From: Natronosalvus hydrolyticus
Lineage (GTDB): Archaea; Halobacteriota; Halobacteria; Halobacteriales; Natrialbaceae
Direction of reading: 5' to 3'
DNA: 64,000 nucleotides
NCBI GenBank assembly: GCA_025517525.1
Contig: JAOPJZ010000007.1
Location: 62,001-126,000, forward strand
The notes under the pieces were generated by a model. The model saw nothing but the letters and a program-made list of their open reading frames with translations, had not been told where the DNA came from and ran no database searches. Position numbers and translations under genes: made by a program. Shown one piece after another: positions 52,166 through 61,549 of this stretch (its first letter is position 1; each line of letters starts with the position of its first letter).

Positions 52166-53117
52166 GGCTGACCTCTGTTCGTGACTTCGTTTCGCCTTCT
52201 CGGTCGAGTGTCCGTCGATACACTTCGAGCAAGGAATCACCCAGTGACTCGAGACCGAGTCCGTCGATCGATTGGCGGCCATTCGATCGACTACCCGCGT
52301 CAAACGTCTGCTCGAGTCCGGCTACGAGCGTTTCGTCGTCGTCGCTGACGGTGCAGTTGTGGAGGTTCCCGACTGTTTCCCGAACGAAACCGACGTCAGT
52401 CGAGACGATAGGGAGGTTACAGGCGGCGGCTTCCTTGACGACCATGGGGCCGCTCTCGCGTTTCGAGGTCACGAGCAGGACGTCGCTCGCGTTCATGAAA
52501 TTGGGCATCTCGTCGTGGTCGACGCCGGAAACTGGTCGAAGCTCGAGGTCGGCGTCGGCACCGCTGACGAGCTTTTGTGCCCGTGTGTAGTCTTTGACGT
52601 CTCGCGTTTCGTCGTACGGAAAGAGCGCAATCTGGCGGTCGCTTTCCCAGCCGATCCGCTCACGAGCAAGCTGCCGTGAAATCGGTCTGAACAGTTCGGT
52701 ATCGACGCCGAACGGGATCAGGTCGTAGTCGGTTTCCAGTTCGCTTGCCATGACCTGACTCGGAACGATTGTGGCGTCAGCCCGCTGAGCGGCGAACCGG
52801 CTCACCGACCGTAACCAGTCGTGATCGCTCATCAGATCTGTCCCCCATAGCGTCACTACGACTGGTCGAATCGGCTGTGCGAAGGCAAACGGTGCGACCA
52901 GCCCGTAGTTTGCGTGGATAAGGTCGAAATCGCCAGATTTGATCGCTGAGAGTACGTCGCGATAGTAGCGGGCGTACGCCATCACCGACCGACCGGAATC
53001 GCCACCGTATCGGCCGGGAACGGCCAGGATCGTACAGTCGACACCGCGGGTCTGGAGGGTCGACACTTGCTGGTCGAAGAACGGCCGTGGTGATGTGACC
53101 AGCTGTAGCACTTTCAT
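52155..53117 (-). CDS. family 4 glycosyltransferase
   Basis: 320 residues from the ATG at 53117, overlapping the previous stop by four bases (ATGA). GT-B fold: VLQLVTSPRPFFDQQ at the start, FDLIHANYGLVAPFAF, VTLWGTDLM, VPSQVMASELETDYDLIPFGVD as the inter-domain link, DVLLVTSKRESGPMVVKEAAAC with the E-x7-E-type donor motif, and LPIVSTDVG. It is retaining by family. Second of three coupled transferase/membrane genes downstream of the sugar dehydrogenase. Confidence 0.9.
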   Translation of the reverse strand: MKVLQLVTSPRPFFDQQVSTLQTRGVDCTILAVPGRYGGDSGRSVMAYARYYRDVLSAIKSGDFDLIHANYGLVAPFAFAQPIRPVVVTLWGTDLMSDHDWLRSVSRFAAQRADATIVPSQVMASELETDYDLIPFGVDTELFRPISRQLARERIGWESDRQIALFPYDETRDVKDYTRAQKLVSGADADLELRPVSGVDHDEMPNFMNASDVLLVTSKRESGPMVVKEAAACNLPIVSTDVGFVRETVGNLHNCTVSDDDETLVAGLEQTFDAGSRSNGRQSIDGLGLESLGDSLLEVYRRTLDREGETKSRTEVSHGV

Positions 53118-54226
53118 GGATGGTCCGGGACTGACTGGGCTGGCTGATCGAACGTTCGTGGATGGGCGAGCGCTTCGATTTGGCCGGTGACGAACTCCGT
53201 GACGTCGATTCGGTCTTCGAGCAACTGTTCGCGACGTCGTTCCCACGTTGCCGGGGATTCGTCGAGGACCGATACCGCTCGTTCGACTCCACGTGCGTGT
53301 CGTAATCGCCCGGTGTACTCGAAGCACAAACCGTACTCTTCGAGCTCGGCCGTATATCCCAGCGAGAGGGGATTCACATACACTGACGGCGTGCCGAGCA
53401 CGGCGGCTTCCGCGGCGGTCGTCGCGCCCTCACTCAGGACGACGTCGGCGAGCGCTAGCAGATCGTGCATCCGTTCCGGTGCCGTCGAGAACTGGTAGGA
53501 CTTGAGGTCGGCCGGTGGCTGGCCTTCTGCGGCGAGTAACACCTGGACACCCGCTTCCTCGAGTCGGTCCACGATACGTGCAGGTTTTTCGAAACCCTCG
53601 TGGCCCACATCGTGTGATGCACCCCAGCTACTGAGTCGGACCACAGCGAACGGATCGTCTGGATCCAGATCGACAGCTTCGAGGACGGTTCGATCAGGTT
53701 CGAACCGATTCGGATGGAGATACGCCAGTTCGTGATAGCCCTGATAGCGAACCTGTTTCGAGCCGAGTTCGTCACGATAACACGCTGGGGTACAGATAAC
53801 GTCTGCAAACGGGTAGCCGAGACTGGTGATGAGACTCGCGTGTTCGGTATCGTAGAAGACGAGACTCTCCGTGTTCAACACGGATGCGATGTGCGCAGCG
53901 GCGACGCCGCCGATAGCCGTAATTACGTGTGGGTCGATTCGTCGGGCGCGACGCAATAGCCGCATCTCGTAGGTGGCCTGGACTGCTGCCAACGAGAAGA
54001 GACCGTTCGACTCGCCGGCAAGCACTTCGTGGTCGATACCGTAGGCCTCGAGGAGTTCGATCGCGACGTCGTTCTCTCGGGCGAAGACGTGCACGTCGTG
54101 ACCTCGTGATCGGAGGACACTAATCGGGTGCCGAAAGAAGTGAACGTGACCCGGATGCTGGATTGTAATGACGACTCGGAGTGCCGATTCATCCGCCCCA
54201 GCGACGTTGTCTCGACGGCGTCTCAT
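53114..54226 (-). CDS. DUF354 glycosyltransferase-like protein
   Basis: 370 residues from the ATG at 54226, four bases after the dehydrogenase stop. It begins VVITIQHPGHVHFFRHPI with HVFARENDVAIELL, then TAIGGVAAAHIASVLN and VFYDTEHASLITSLGYPFADVICTP, the usual DUF354 pattern. The C-terminal half has GEGFEKP-like and LALADVVLSEGATTAAEAAVLGTPSVYVNP motifs typical of GT-B transferases. It probably adds an amino sugar or uronic acid made by the dehydrogenase. Confidence 0.88.
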   Translation of the reverse strand: MRRRRDNVAGADESALRVVITIQHPGHVHFFRHPISVLRSRGHDVHVFARENDVAIELLEAYGIDHEVLAGESNGLFSLAAVQATYEMRLLRRARRIDPHVITAIGGVAAAHIASVLNTESLVFYDTEHASLITSLGYPFADVICTPACYRDELGSKQVRYQGYHELAYLHPNRFEPDRTVLEAVDLDPDDPFAVVRLSSWGASHDVGHEGFEKPARIVDRLEEAGVQVLLAAEGQPPADLKSYQFSTAPERMHDLLALADVVLSEGATTAAEAAVLGTPSVYVNPLSLGYTAELEEYGLCFEYTGRLRHARGVERAVSVLDESPATWERRREQLLEDRIDVTEFVTGQIEALAHPRTFDQPAQSVPDHP

Positions 54227-54230
54227 CGGC

Positions 54231-55622
54231 TTACAACCTCCGGTAGACGAAGCCGGCATCGGCGGCGTCACGTTCCTCGAGTGCGCCGGTGACGTCGATC
54301 AGTGCAGGGTTAGCTTCGAGTGCTGTGGCCATCTCCTCGAGGTCGACCGAATCGAACGCTGAGTGGGGTGTGGCAAGCATGACGGCGTCGAAGCCGTCGA
54401 ACGAGAGTGAGTCCTGAACGTCGATCCCGAACGCGTCTCGAATCACGTCGTCATCAGCTAACGGATCGTATCCTTCGACGTCGACCTCGTACTCTTCGAG
54501 TGCGTCGATAACGTTGACGACCTTCGAACTTCGAATGTCTCCAACGTCGGGTTTGTACGACAGGCCAAGAACCAGCACACGACTGTCTCGGAGCGTCTTC
54601 CCACAGCGGTTTAGTGCTTTGATCGTCAGCTCGGCCACGTACGACGGCATGGACTCGTTCACTTCGCGGCTCGTTCGGATGAGTTTCGGATCGTATCCCT
54701 CCTGTGCCGACCGGTATGCGAGGAAGTACGGGTCGACCGGGATGCAGTGGCCACCGACCAGGCCGGGCCGGTAGTCGTGGAAGTTCCACTTGGTGCTCGC
54801 CGCCTCGAAAACGGCCGCTGGATCGATGTTTAGCTGTTCGAGCACCCTCGTGAGTTCGTTAGCAAAAGCGATGTTGAGGTCGCGCTGTGCGTTCTCGACG
54901 ACTTTACAGGCCTCTGCAGCTTCGATCGACGGTGCGCGGTGGATGCCCGCATCGACCACCGCTTCGTACAACTTCGCGATATCCTGGAGAACGCTGTCGT
55001 TCGACGCACCGACGACCTTGACGACGTCTTCGAGTCCGTGTTCGGAATCACCCGGTGTGGCTCGCTCGGGAGAGTAACCCACAAAAAACCCTTCGCCAGC
55101 GGTGAGGCCGGAGGCTTCCTCGAGGGCTGGAACGAGGACGCTGCGCGTGGAACCAGGATATACCGTCGATTCGAGAATTACCGTTGTTCCGGCGGTCATC
55201 TTCGATCCGACCGTCCTCGCTGCGCTTTCGACGTAGCTCATGTCGGGGCGGTCGTCCTCGTCGATTGGCGTTGGAACGGTGATAATGATGTAATCGCTCT
55301 GGCTGATGGCACTCGCGTTGTTCGTATACGAGATGTCGCCGTCCTGAATGACGTCGTCCTCGAGGTCACCGGTCGTATCGACCCCCTGCTGTAATTTCTC
55401 GACTGTCGATTCGTCGATATCGTATCCGAGTACACGGTACTCCGCCTGGGCGAACCCGACTGCCAACGGGAGCCCCACGTAGCCGAGACCAACGACACAG
55501 ATCGTTGCCTGTCGTGTGGACGTTTCGTCGGCGTACTCGAGGGATCCAGTATCGCCGATGCCGTACTGGCCAGAATCCTGTTTCCCGTCTCGTTTTTCGG
55601 TGTCGGTGAGTGTTGTTGTCAT
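54231..55622 (-). CDS. WecC-type UDP-N-acetyl-sugar (ManNAc) dehydrogenase
   Basis: 463 residues from the ATG at 55622. A 40-residue polar leader precedes ICVVGLGYVGLPLAVGFAQ (the NAD-binding motif, about 41-59). SESTVYPGSTR-like, SPERATPG, ACKVVENAQRDLNIAFANEL, VGGHCIPVDPYFLAYRS (catalytic Cys) and LGLSYKPDVGDIRSS follow. All three domains are present. The GGHCIPVDP motif places it with UDP-ManNAc and UDP-GlcNAc/GalNAc dehydrogenases rather than UDP-glucose dehydrogenase. The product is a uronic acid used by the transferases at 53114 and 52155. First gene of a four-gene, tightly overlapping operon. Confidence 0.9.
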   Translation of the reverse strand: MTTTLTDTEKRDGKQDSGQYGIGDTGSLEYADETSTRQATICVVGLGYVGLPLAVGFAQAEYRVLGYDIDESTVEKLQQGVDTTGDLEDDVIQDGDISYTNNASAISQSDYIIITVPTPIDEDDRPDMSYVESAARTVGSKMTAGTTVILESTVYPGSTRSVLVPALEEASGLTAGEGFFVGYSPERATPGDSEHGLEDVVKVVGASNDSVLQDIAKLYEAVVDAGIHRAPSIEAAEACKVVENAQRDLNIAFANELTRVLEQLNIDPAAVFEAASTKWNFHDYRPGLVGGHCIPVDPYFLAYRSAQEGYDPKLIRTSREVNESMPSYVAELTIKALNRCGKTLRDSRVLVLGLSYKPDVGDIRSSKVVNVIDALEEYEVDVEGYDPLADDDVIRDAFGIDVQDSLSFDGFDAVMLATPHSAFDSVDLEEMATALEANPALIDVTGALEERDAADAGFVYRRL

Positions 55623-55971
55623 GGGTGGTGTGTCGATTCGTTCACACAACCGCTTGCGTCGGCCCGCTTGCAGCGGTATCACGTGATCGGCTGTGCGTTC
55701 CTCGACTTCGCCAAGTCAGTGGGGGCGGTTTACTATATCTCGAATAAACTGTTGCAATCGTGAGACGGTTCGATAGAGGGGTTTTATGGCCGTTCTCGCG
55801 CCCGATTTCGGCGTATCGGCTCCGGAAAGGTCGCGTGCGCTTATATCGGGGTTAAACAGACCTGTATGGGTCTATAATGAAGGCACTATACCCCACACTC
55901 TCGAGTGCGGTCGGCGAACTCACCCAGTGTGACTCGGTCAGCTGCCGGCCGCGGTAGAACCGCGACAACAT
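55623..55971. other. divergent promoter region of the dehydrogenase operon
   Basis: No gene. TTTACTATATC at about 55730-55740 is a TATA candidate. TATGGGTCTATAATG near 55864 is another for the plus-strand regulator. Confidence 0.4.
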
Positions 55972-56610
55972 ATGGTATCCAACGTCCCGTTCGAAACCGA
56001 ATTCGCAATCGTATCCACCACCCTGTCCGATGCGGGTTCGGTTTCGGCTAGCTATCTCCACGCACACGCCATCGTAGTGGGAACATCCCTTTCCCGGATT
56101 CGAGACCCTCCCGGGGGGATCTCCTGGCTCCACTTTCTTGGCAGCGGGTGGGACGTAGCCCTGATCGCGGTTCTATTCTTGCTGATTAGTGGCCTCGTTG
56201 GGCTTCGTATTCGAGCAGTTGCCACGAAACGCGAGGTCGAGGACCGCGTTCAGTCGCTGGTCCCAGAGGCCGACGATGAATCGGCACAGACGACTCACTC
56301 ACAAACAACTACTCACCAGGAGTTCGAACAGTACCTCTCGCCCGATACCCCACCCGAACTGCTGAGCGATGAAGGGAAGGTGGTCAGACTGCTCGTCGAA
56401 AACCACGGTCAAATTCGCCAGCATCAGATCACGGAAGAAACTGGCTGGTCGAAGTCGAAGGTCAGTCGCATCTGCTCGCAGATGCACGAAGACGAGACGA
56501 TCGAAAAGCAGTCAGTCGGGCGAGAGAACGTCATTACGCTGTCCGAAATCAGAGGCACGATTACCGACGACGGCCTCGCTTCCGAGGCCGTCGAGCATCC
56601 ACTTCCATGA
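55972..56610 (+). CDS. membrane-anchored winged-helix regulator
   Basis: 212 residues. A short outside segment is followed by one helix (VALIAVLFLLISGLVGLRI, about 62-80), a charged linker with a Gln/Thr-rich stretch, and a C-terminal winged helix: LLSDEGKVVRLLVENHGQIRQHQI, WSKSKVSRICSQMHEDETIE and GRENVITL, the usual haloarchaeal helix-turn-helix form. It is probably a sensor-regulator at the membrane. It lies divergent to the dehydrogenase operon, which is a plausible target. A MITE-like element lies 200 bases downstream. Confidence 0.82.
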   Translation: MVSNVPFETEFAIVSTTLSDAGSVSASYLHAHAIVVGTSLSRIRDPPGGISWLHFLGSGWDVALIAVLFLLISGLVGLRIRAVATKREVEDRVQSLVPEADDESAQTTHSQTTTHQEFEQYLSPDTPPELLSDEGKVVRLLVENHGQIRQHQITEETGWSKSKVSRICSQMHEDETIEKQSVGRENVITLSEIRGTITDDGLASEAVEHPLP

Positions 56611-57377
56611 TTGGGTATGGGCTGTCACCGGCGACGGCTATCCAACCACCACACCGCCGTTACCGGTGACGGTCCCCTTGCACTCTGACGATTCCTGGCA
56701 TCGACGACCACTGGTTCTGCTTGTGGTGTTGCCTCGAGTGACAGCCATTGCCAACGGTATCGAAGGCAGTCGCAAGTTCGTCGTATCGGGCGTCGGACGG
56801 ATGCACAAGATAGTAGCCATTGAAACGATTTACATACCTACCGCGATGCACTCTTGCGATAGGGTGTACAATGACTTTCAATGGCTACTGTAGTACCCCT
56901 GACGGACGTCCGCCACAAGTGAGGAGGTATTTCTTGAGCCAGAGAGGAACTAGTCCGGTACAGTGTCGAATTTAAGCCCCTGATAAGCGACTCGAGGAGA
57001 GGTCACAGACCCACCTGTCTCACTGACAGACCCTGTCTACTGTCGAACTCCGAGGTGAACGCAAGCGTCGATGGCGAGCGGTTGCGAAGCCGTGAATTGC
57101 AGGCGCTGAAACCGTCCTTCCGATTATACCGTCGATAGCGACAGTCTTACCCGTCCTATAGTAATGGACGCTGTCTGTTTTGGTGGGTGTAGCGACCCGC
57201 GACTCCAGTGATGGATTGCGGGAGACAAACAACTATGACACGAACCAGTACTGCAGTCCGGCACGAAAACTTGAACCGCGGTGTATCCAGCCCAGCTGTC
57301 GATCACCCTGCTGTCTCCGCGTCGGTAGATAGTGTGACGTGGTTTGCGGTGGCTTCTCGAACGGAGGTGAACGGCTA
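56611..57377. other. 767-base gap containing MITE copy C
   Basis: Apart from the 78-bp element no gene is supported. GGAGGTG at 57364-57370 is the ribosome-binding site of glmS. Confidence 0.5.
56812..56889. mobile_element. 78-bp MITE-like palindromic element, copy C
   Basis: Terminal repeats AGTAGCCATTGAA and TTCAATGGCTACT are perfect inverted copies over 13 bases. The interior has CCGCGATGC and TTGCGATAGG. It is the best-preserved copy and the reference for A (2158) and B (46599). Confidence 0.8.
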
Positions 57378-59186
57378 ATGTGTGGTATCATCGCGCGTAT
57401 TGGCCAGGGGGAAGCCGCAGATACGCTCCTTTCGGGGCTGGAGAACCTCGAGTACCGTGGCTACGACTCGGCTGGTATCGCCGTTCAGAACGGCTCCGGT
57501 GTCAAGGTTCACAAGACGGCTGGCGAAGTATCCGACCTCAAATCGACTCTGGAGACTCGTCCCCACGGAAACGTTGGAATCGGCCATACGCGATGGAGTA
57601 CCCATGGCCCGCCGACCGACGAAAACGCACATCCCCATACCGACATGGCGGGCGACGTTGCCGTCGTCCACAACGGCATCATCGACAACTACGACGAGCT
57701 CAGGACGGAACTCACGGCGAAGGGCCACGAGTTCGAAAGCGATACCGACACGGAAGTGATTCCACACCTCATCGACGAGTACCTGCGGTCTGCTACTGAT
57801 ACCGAGCAGGCGGTTCGACAGGCCGTCGAGACTCTCGAGGGGAGCTACGCTCTCGCCGCCATCGTCGACGGTGAGGAACGCGTTTACGCGGCACGCAAAG
57901 GCTCACCGCTCGTTCTCGGCCTCGACGACGAGGAGTGGTTCCTTGCGAGTGACGTCCCGGCGTTTCTCGATCACACCGACCAGGTCATTTACCTCGAGGA
58001 CGGCGACCTGGTCGTCCTCGAGCCGGACACGTATCGAATCATGGACTTGCAGGGGAACACGCGCGAGCGATCGATCGATACCGTCGACTGGGACCCCGAA
58101 GATGCCGGGAAAGGGGCCTACGACCACTACATGCTCAAAGAGATTCACAGTCAGCCGACTGCGCTTTCGAATACGATCGAAGGCCGGATTCAGGACGGGG
58201 AGGTGACGTTCGAAGCCCTTCCAGCAGGAACCTTTGAAGGTATCGAAACCGTCCAGTTCGTCGCCTGTGGAACGTCTTATCACGCCGCGATGTACGGCGG
58301 GCAGTTGTTGCGCGCGGCCGACATCAGGACGGAGGTCGTTCGTGCGAGCGAGTACGAGTCGGCCTCCGGACCCGTCGACGAAACCACGCTCGTCGTCGCA
58401 GTGACCCAGAGCGGTGAGACTGCCGACACCCTCGATGCACTCCGTACAGGAGCTGACCACGGTGCCCGAACGCTCGCTGTCACGAACGTCGTGGGCTCTA
58501 CGGCAGCCCGTGAAGCCGATGAAGCGGTCTATATCAGGGCCGGCCCGGAGGTCGGCGTCGCAGCGACGAAGACCTACTCCTCACAGGCGGTCAGCCTCGC
58601 GTTGCTTACCCAGCGTCTCGCGGACGACGTGGCGCATGCGACGCCCGCCGATGATCGAGCGGAGATGCTCGATACGCTCGCTGACCTTCCGGATCACCTC
58701 GAGCAGATCCTCGAGCAGAATGCGGCCGAAACCCTCGCCCAGGAGACTATCGACAGCGAGTCGTACTTCTTCATCGGGAACGGGCTCGGCCATTCGGTCG
58801 CCCTCGAGGGTGCATTGAAATTCAAAGAGATCACGTACGAACACGCCGAAGGCTTCGCTTCTGGTCAACTCAAACACGGTCCACTCGCGCTGGTTACGGA
58901 GAACTCGCCGGTGATCGCCGTGTCGACCGGTGGAGACGACGAGAAGACGAAGACGAACGCCCTCGAGGCCCAGTCTCGCGGTGCTCCAATCGTAGCCATT
59001 GGTCCGGACGATACGCCGTTGACTGATATCGCGGATACCCACCTCTCGATTCCCGAGACACACCCCGTCTGGGGAGGCCTGCTCGCAAACGTTCAGCTTC
59101 AACTGTTCGCTTACCACGCCGCAAAGCAACTCGACCGCCCGATCGATAAGCCACGGAATCTGGCGAAAAGTGTTACCGTCGAATAA
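57378..59186 (+). CDS. glmS: glutamine-fructose-6-phosphate aminotransferase
   Basis: 602 residues from the ATG at 57378, chosen because Cys2 (MCGIIARIG) must follow Met and GGAGGTG lies eight bases upstream. The N-terminal glutaminase has YRGYDSAGIAV, HTRWSTHGPPTDENAHPH and HNGIIDNYDELR. The two SIS domains have QFVACGTSYHAAMYGG, VTQSGETADTLDAL and SEFASGQLKHGP-like motifs. It ends LAKSVTVE, as the family does. It commits fructose-6-phosphate to amino-sugar synthesis and supplies glmM and glmU in this same region. Confidence 0.95.
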   Translation: MCGIIARIGQGEAADTLLSGLENLEYRGYDSAGIAVQNGSGVKVHKTAGEVSDLKSTLETRPHGNVGIGHTRWSTHGPPTDENAHPHTDMAGDVAVVHNGIIDNYDELRTELTAKGHEFESDTDTEVIPHLIDEYLRSATDTEQAVRQAVETLEGSYALAAIVDGEERVYAARKGSPLVLGLDDEEWFLASDVPAFLDHTDQVIYLEDGDLVVLEPDTYRIMDLQGNTRERSIDTVDWDPEDAGKGAYDHYMLKEIHSQPTALSNTIEGRIQDGEVTFEALPAGTFEGIETVQFVACGTSYHAAMYGGQLLRAADIRTEVVRASEYESASGPVDETTLVVAVTQSGETADTLDALRTGADHGARTLAVTNVVGSTAAREADEAVYIRAGPEVGVAATKTYSSQAVSLALLTQRLADDVAHATPADDRAEMLDTLADLPDHLEQILEQNAAETLAQETIDSESYFFIGNGLGHSVALEGALKFKEITYEHAEGFASGQLKHGPLALVTENSPVIAVSTGGDDEKTKTNALEAQSRGAPIVAIGPDDTPLTDIADTHLSIPETHPVWGGLLANVQLQLFAYHAAKQLDRPIDKPRNLAKSVTVE

Positions 59187-60194
59187 CGACACCTCGAGGG
59201 GTTCGTGTCCGGTATCACTCGCCGCCGCACGCTGCTATCTTTTTACTACCTTCTTACTATCTTTTAAGTACCCAAAGGCCCGACCCCGGTCAATAGGTGA
59301 ACGGGACGAAACCCACACTCGAGGTCGATGGTGCCGACCACGTAACCTAGTCGGGCACCCGACGGTGCGGTGTGTGCTCGAGCCCTCACAACGAACCCAC
59401 GCACGGAATCCACACGACTCGAACACCGATGACGCAACGTCGCGGAGTTCCATGCCGACTTCAACCGTTTTCGAGTCCTTTTCCACAGGATTTCATAGCC
59501 GAGGCTGAGTACTCCGTCAGGCGTCGACGTGCGAACCGAACCCGACAATCGTTATCGGTTCGGCCCACACGTTCAGGCGTGACGAACCTCTGGGCGTCCA
59601 TCTCGTAGTGGTCGACGCTCTCGAATGTACGGTCGGATCGAACTCGAGGGGCCTGCTCGAAGCCGGGGAGCAGAGAAGGGACGTTTTTCCCGCCTCCTCG
59701 AGCAAACCCCTGTAGTGAAAGACTCGAACTCCCTCGCTACCGATCCAAAAGAGTGGACTGGCTGGTCGTGGTTGCGAAGCCCCGATGGAAAAATCATCGA
59801 CTCTGACAGGGTTGGTTGTCGTCTCTTCCCAGTCAGCGAGCACCTCGCTTCGTCGATAACCGATCTACAGTGACAACAATCCCTATACAAAGGAACCGTC
59901 CGTCGTGTGGGTGTCAAGAAACACTCACGATGTGGATGCGATCGAACCGTTGTTTCCTTCGGTTTACAAAGCGCGTTCGCGAGGTCACAGAAATGTAAGG
60001 AGAGCCCACGGCTTTGGCTGTGGCAGGAAGTCGATACCTCGCGGACTGTTAGACGGAATTTGTACACGTCATTGGGGGTGGAACCCATCTGTTCACTGGC
60101 ACGAAATGCCCGATCGTACGGATAGCGAGACCCAAGGTCCAACGGACTCCTCGAGCAGCTAACGGTGTCTGCCGCGAGCGAGAAGGTGGGTAGT
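59187..60194. other. 1-kb stretch without a confident gene
   Basis: T-rich blocks at about 59238-59272 probably end the glmS transcript. A plus-strand frame at 59625-59873 has a protein-like middle (DPKEWTGWSWLRSPDGKIID) but its third codon positions are poorer in GC than those of real neighbours, so it may be a decayed gene. Nothing else was seen. Confidence 0.4.
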
Positions 60195-61241
60195 TCACTC
60201 GGACTCGAGTGTCAGCGTAATCGTTTCGTCGTCACCGTCGATTTCGACCGTCGTGGACGCTTCCTCGTACCCATCAGCATCGGCCGCAACCGTGTACTCG
60301 TCGTCCTCGAGGTCTTCGAACCGTACTTCACCGTCGTCGTCAGTTTCGCCGCTATCATCGGCCGTCCCGAGGAAGGTCGGGTTGAGTTCGACAGTAGCGT
60401 CCTCGATTGCGTTCCCATCCTCGTCTTCGACGATCACCGTCAAGGTGTGCGTCTCATCCGCGTCGTCGCTGTCATCGTCGTCGCTGTCATCGTCGTCGCT
60501 GTCGTCGTCGTCGCTGTCATCGTCGTCGCTGTCATCGTCGTCACTGTCATCGTCGTCACTGTCATCGTCGTCACTTCGTTCTTCGAGTGTTAGCGTGACC
60601 GTTTCGTTCTCCCCATCGATCTCGGCGGTTTCTTCAGCGTCCTCGTAGCCGTCTACGTTCGTCGTAACGGTGTACTCACCGTCGTCGAGTCCCTCGAACG
60701 TCGCCTGGCCGTCTTCGATACGCTGTTCATCGCCAGTGAGGATGCCGTTACTGAGTTCGACCGTTCCATTGTCGATTGGATCGCCGTCTTCGTCCTCTAC
60801 GAACACTGTCAACGTGTGGGTCTCGTCATCGCCGTCGTCCGCGCCACTGTCATCGTCGTCAGTGTCGTCATCGTCGCCGCTGTCACTTCCGTCACTATCG
60901 TCTATTCCGTCATCAGCAGTGTCTTCTTCGTGGTCATCACCTTCCGTACCGTCGCCATCACCACTATCGTCATCGACGGGGTCATCTCCTTCGTCGGATT
61001 CTTCGGTGTCGCCTGTCGAATCGGTCGAATCGTCGCTGACTGGCTCGTCGGTGTCGTTATCATCGACACCACCGTCAAACTCGTCACTGACCGATCCGAG
61101 CGCACCGGCGATAGAGCCACCGCTCGCAGCGAGTATCAATCCGGCAACCAAGAGGACGATGCCGCTCACGGTGAGCAGCACCTGGACACTGGTTTGAATC
61201 GATCGGGCGTTCGTCCGTTGATTGTTGACGTTTCGGCTCAT
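60195..61241 (-). CDS. acidic membrane-anchored protein with two CarboxypepD_reg/PEGA-like domains
   Basis: 348 residues. One N-terminal helix (VLLTVSGIVLLVAGLILAASGG, about 22-43) is followed by a long Asp/Glu/Ser/Gly linker. Two similar beta domains follow: HTLTVFVEDEDGDPIDNGTVEL ... GEYTVTTNVDGYED, and HTLTVIVEDEDGNAIEDATVEL ... EYTVAADADGYEE. They are separated by about seven SDDDD repeats. The domains match the carboxypeptidase regulatory-like fold, often used as spacers or stalks. It is probably a cell-surface stalk protein. No enzyme motif. Confidence 0.82.
   Translation of the reverse strand: MSRNVNNQRTNARSIQTSVQVLLTVSGIVLLVAGLILAASGGSIAGALGSVSDEFDGGVDDNDTDEPVSDDSTDSTGDTEESDEGDDPVDDDSGDGDGTEGDDHEEDTADDGIDDSDGSDSGDDDDTDDDDSGADDGDDETHTLTVFVEDEDGDPIDNGTVELSNGILTGDEQRIEDGQATFEGLDDGEYTVTTNVDGYEDAEETAEIDGENETVTLTLEERSDDDDSDDDDSDDDDSDDDDSDDDDSDDDDSDDDDSDDADETHTLTVIVEDEDGNAIEDATVELNPTFLGTADDSGETDDDGEVRFEDLEDDEYTVAADADGYEEASTTVEIDGDDETITLTLESE
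60463..60576 (-). repeat. 15-bp coding repeat encoding SDDDD units
   Basis: Minus-strand units of the GATGACAGCGACGAC type give seven SDDDD repeats and one SDDAD in the spacer between the two domains of the 60195 protein. Unit number is likely to vary between strains. Confidence 0.8.
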
Positions 61242-61549
61242 TGTAGATCACAAAGCAGTAAGGGTGACTAGAAACGCTCCGTCCACACGACAGCCTCGAG
61301 GTTCGATCGGCCATCCGTGTTGAATCGGCGGATTTCGTCACGAGGCGACGGCTGTCCGCCAGCGTGCCGGCTCGAGTGAGACACCGGTCGTGCACAAAAC
61401 CAGCCCTGCTCGTTTCGGGGTTGATCGACAGCCTGGTGTGTACTCATTACGCGATAGTTTTTCCACTCGGTAGTTCACTATGGTGCTGTTAAACCGTTTC
61501 ACGAGCCAAATTTTCCGAAATGGTCGCACACACAACCTATCGGTTCACA
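61242..61549. other. gap, no gene seen
   Basis: Between two minus-strand genes. Short open frames have no support. TATA-like sequence (GCGATAGTTTTTCC) near 61452. Confidence 0.35.

Noticed and set aside
54231..55622. UDP-glucose 6-dehydrogenase
   Set aside because: The GGHCIPVDPYFL motif and overall length fit UDP-N-acetyl-sugar dehydrogenases better; the exact sugar remains open.
59625..59873. 82-residue frame in the gap after glmS
   Set aside because: Its middle is protein-like, but third positions are much less GC-rich than real neighbours; at best a decayed gene.
60463..60576. CRISPR-like or satellite repeat
   Set aside because: It is the coding sequence of an SDDDD spacer in the 60195 protein.
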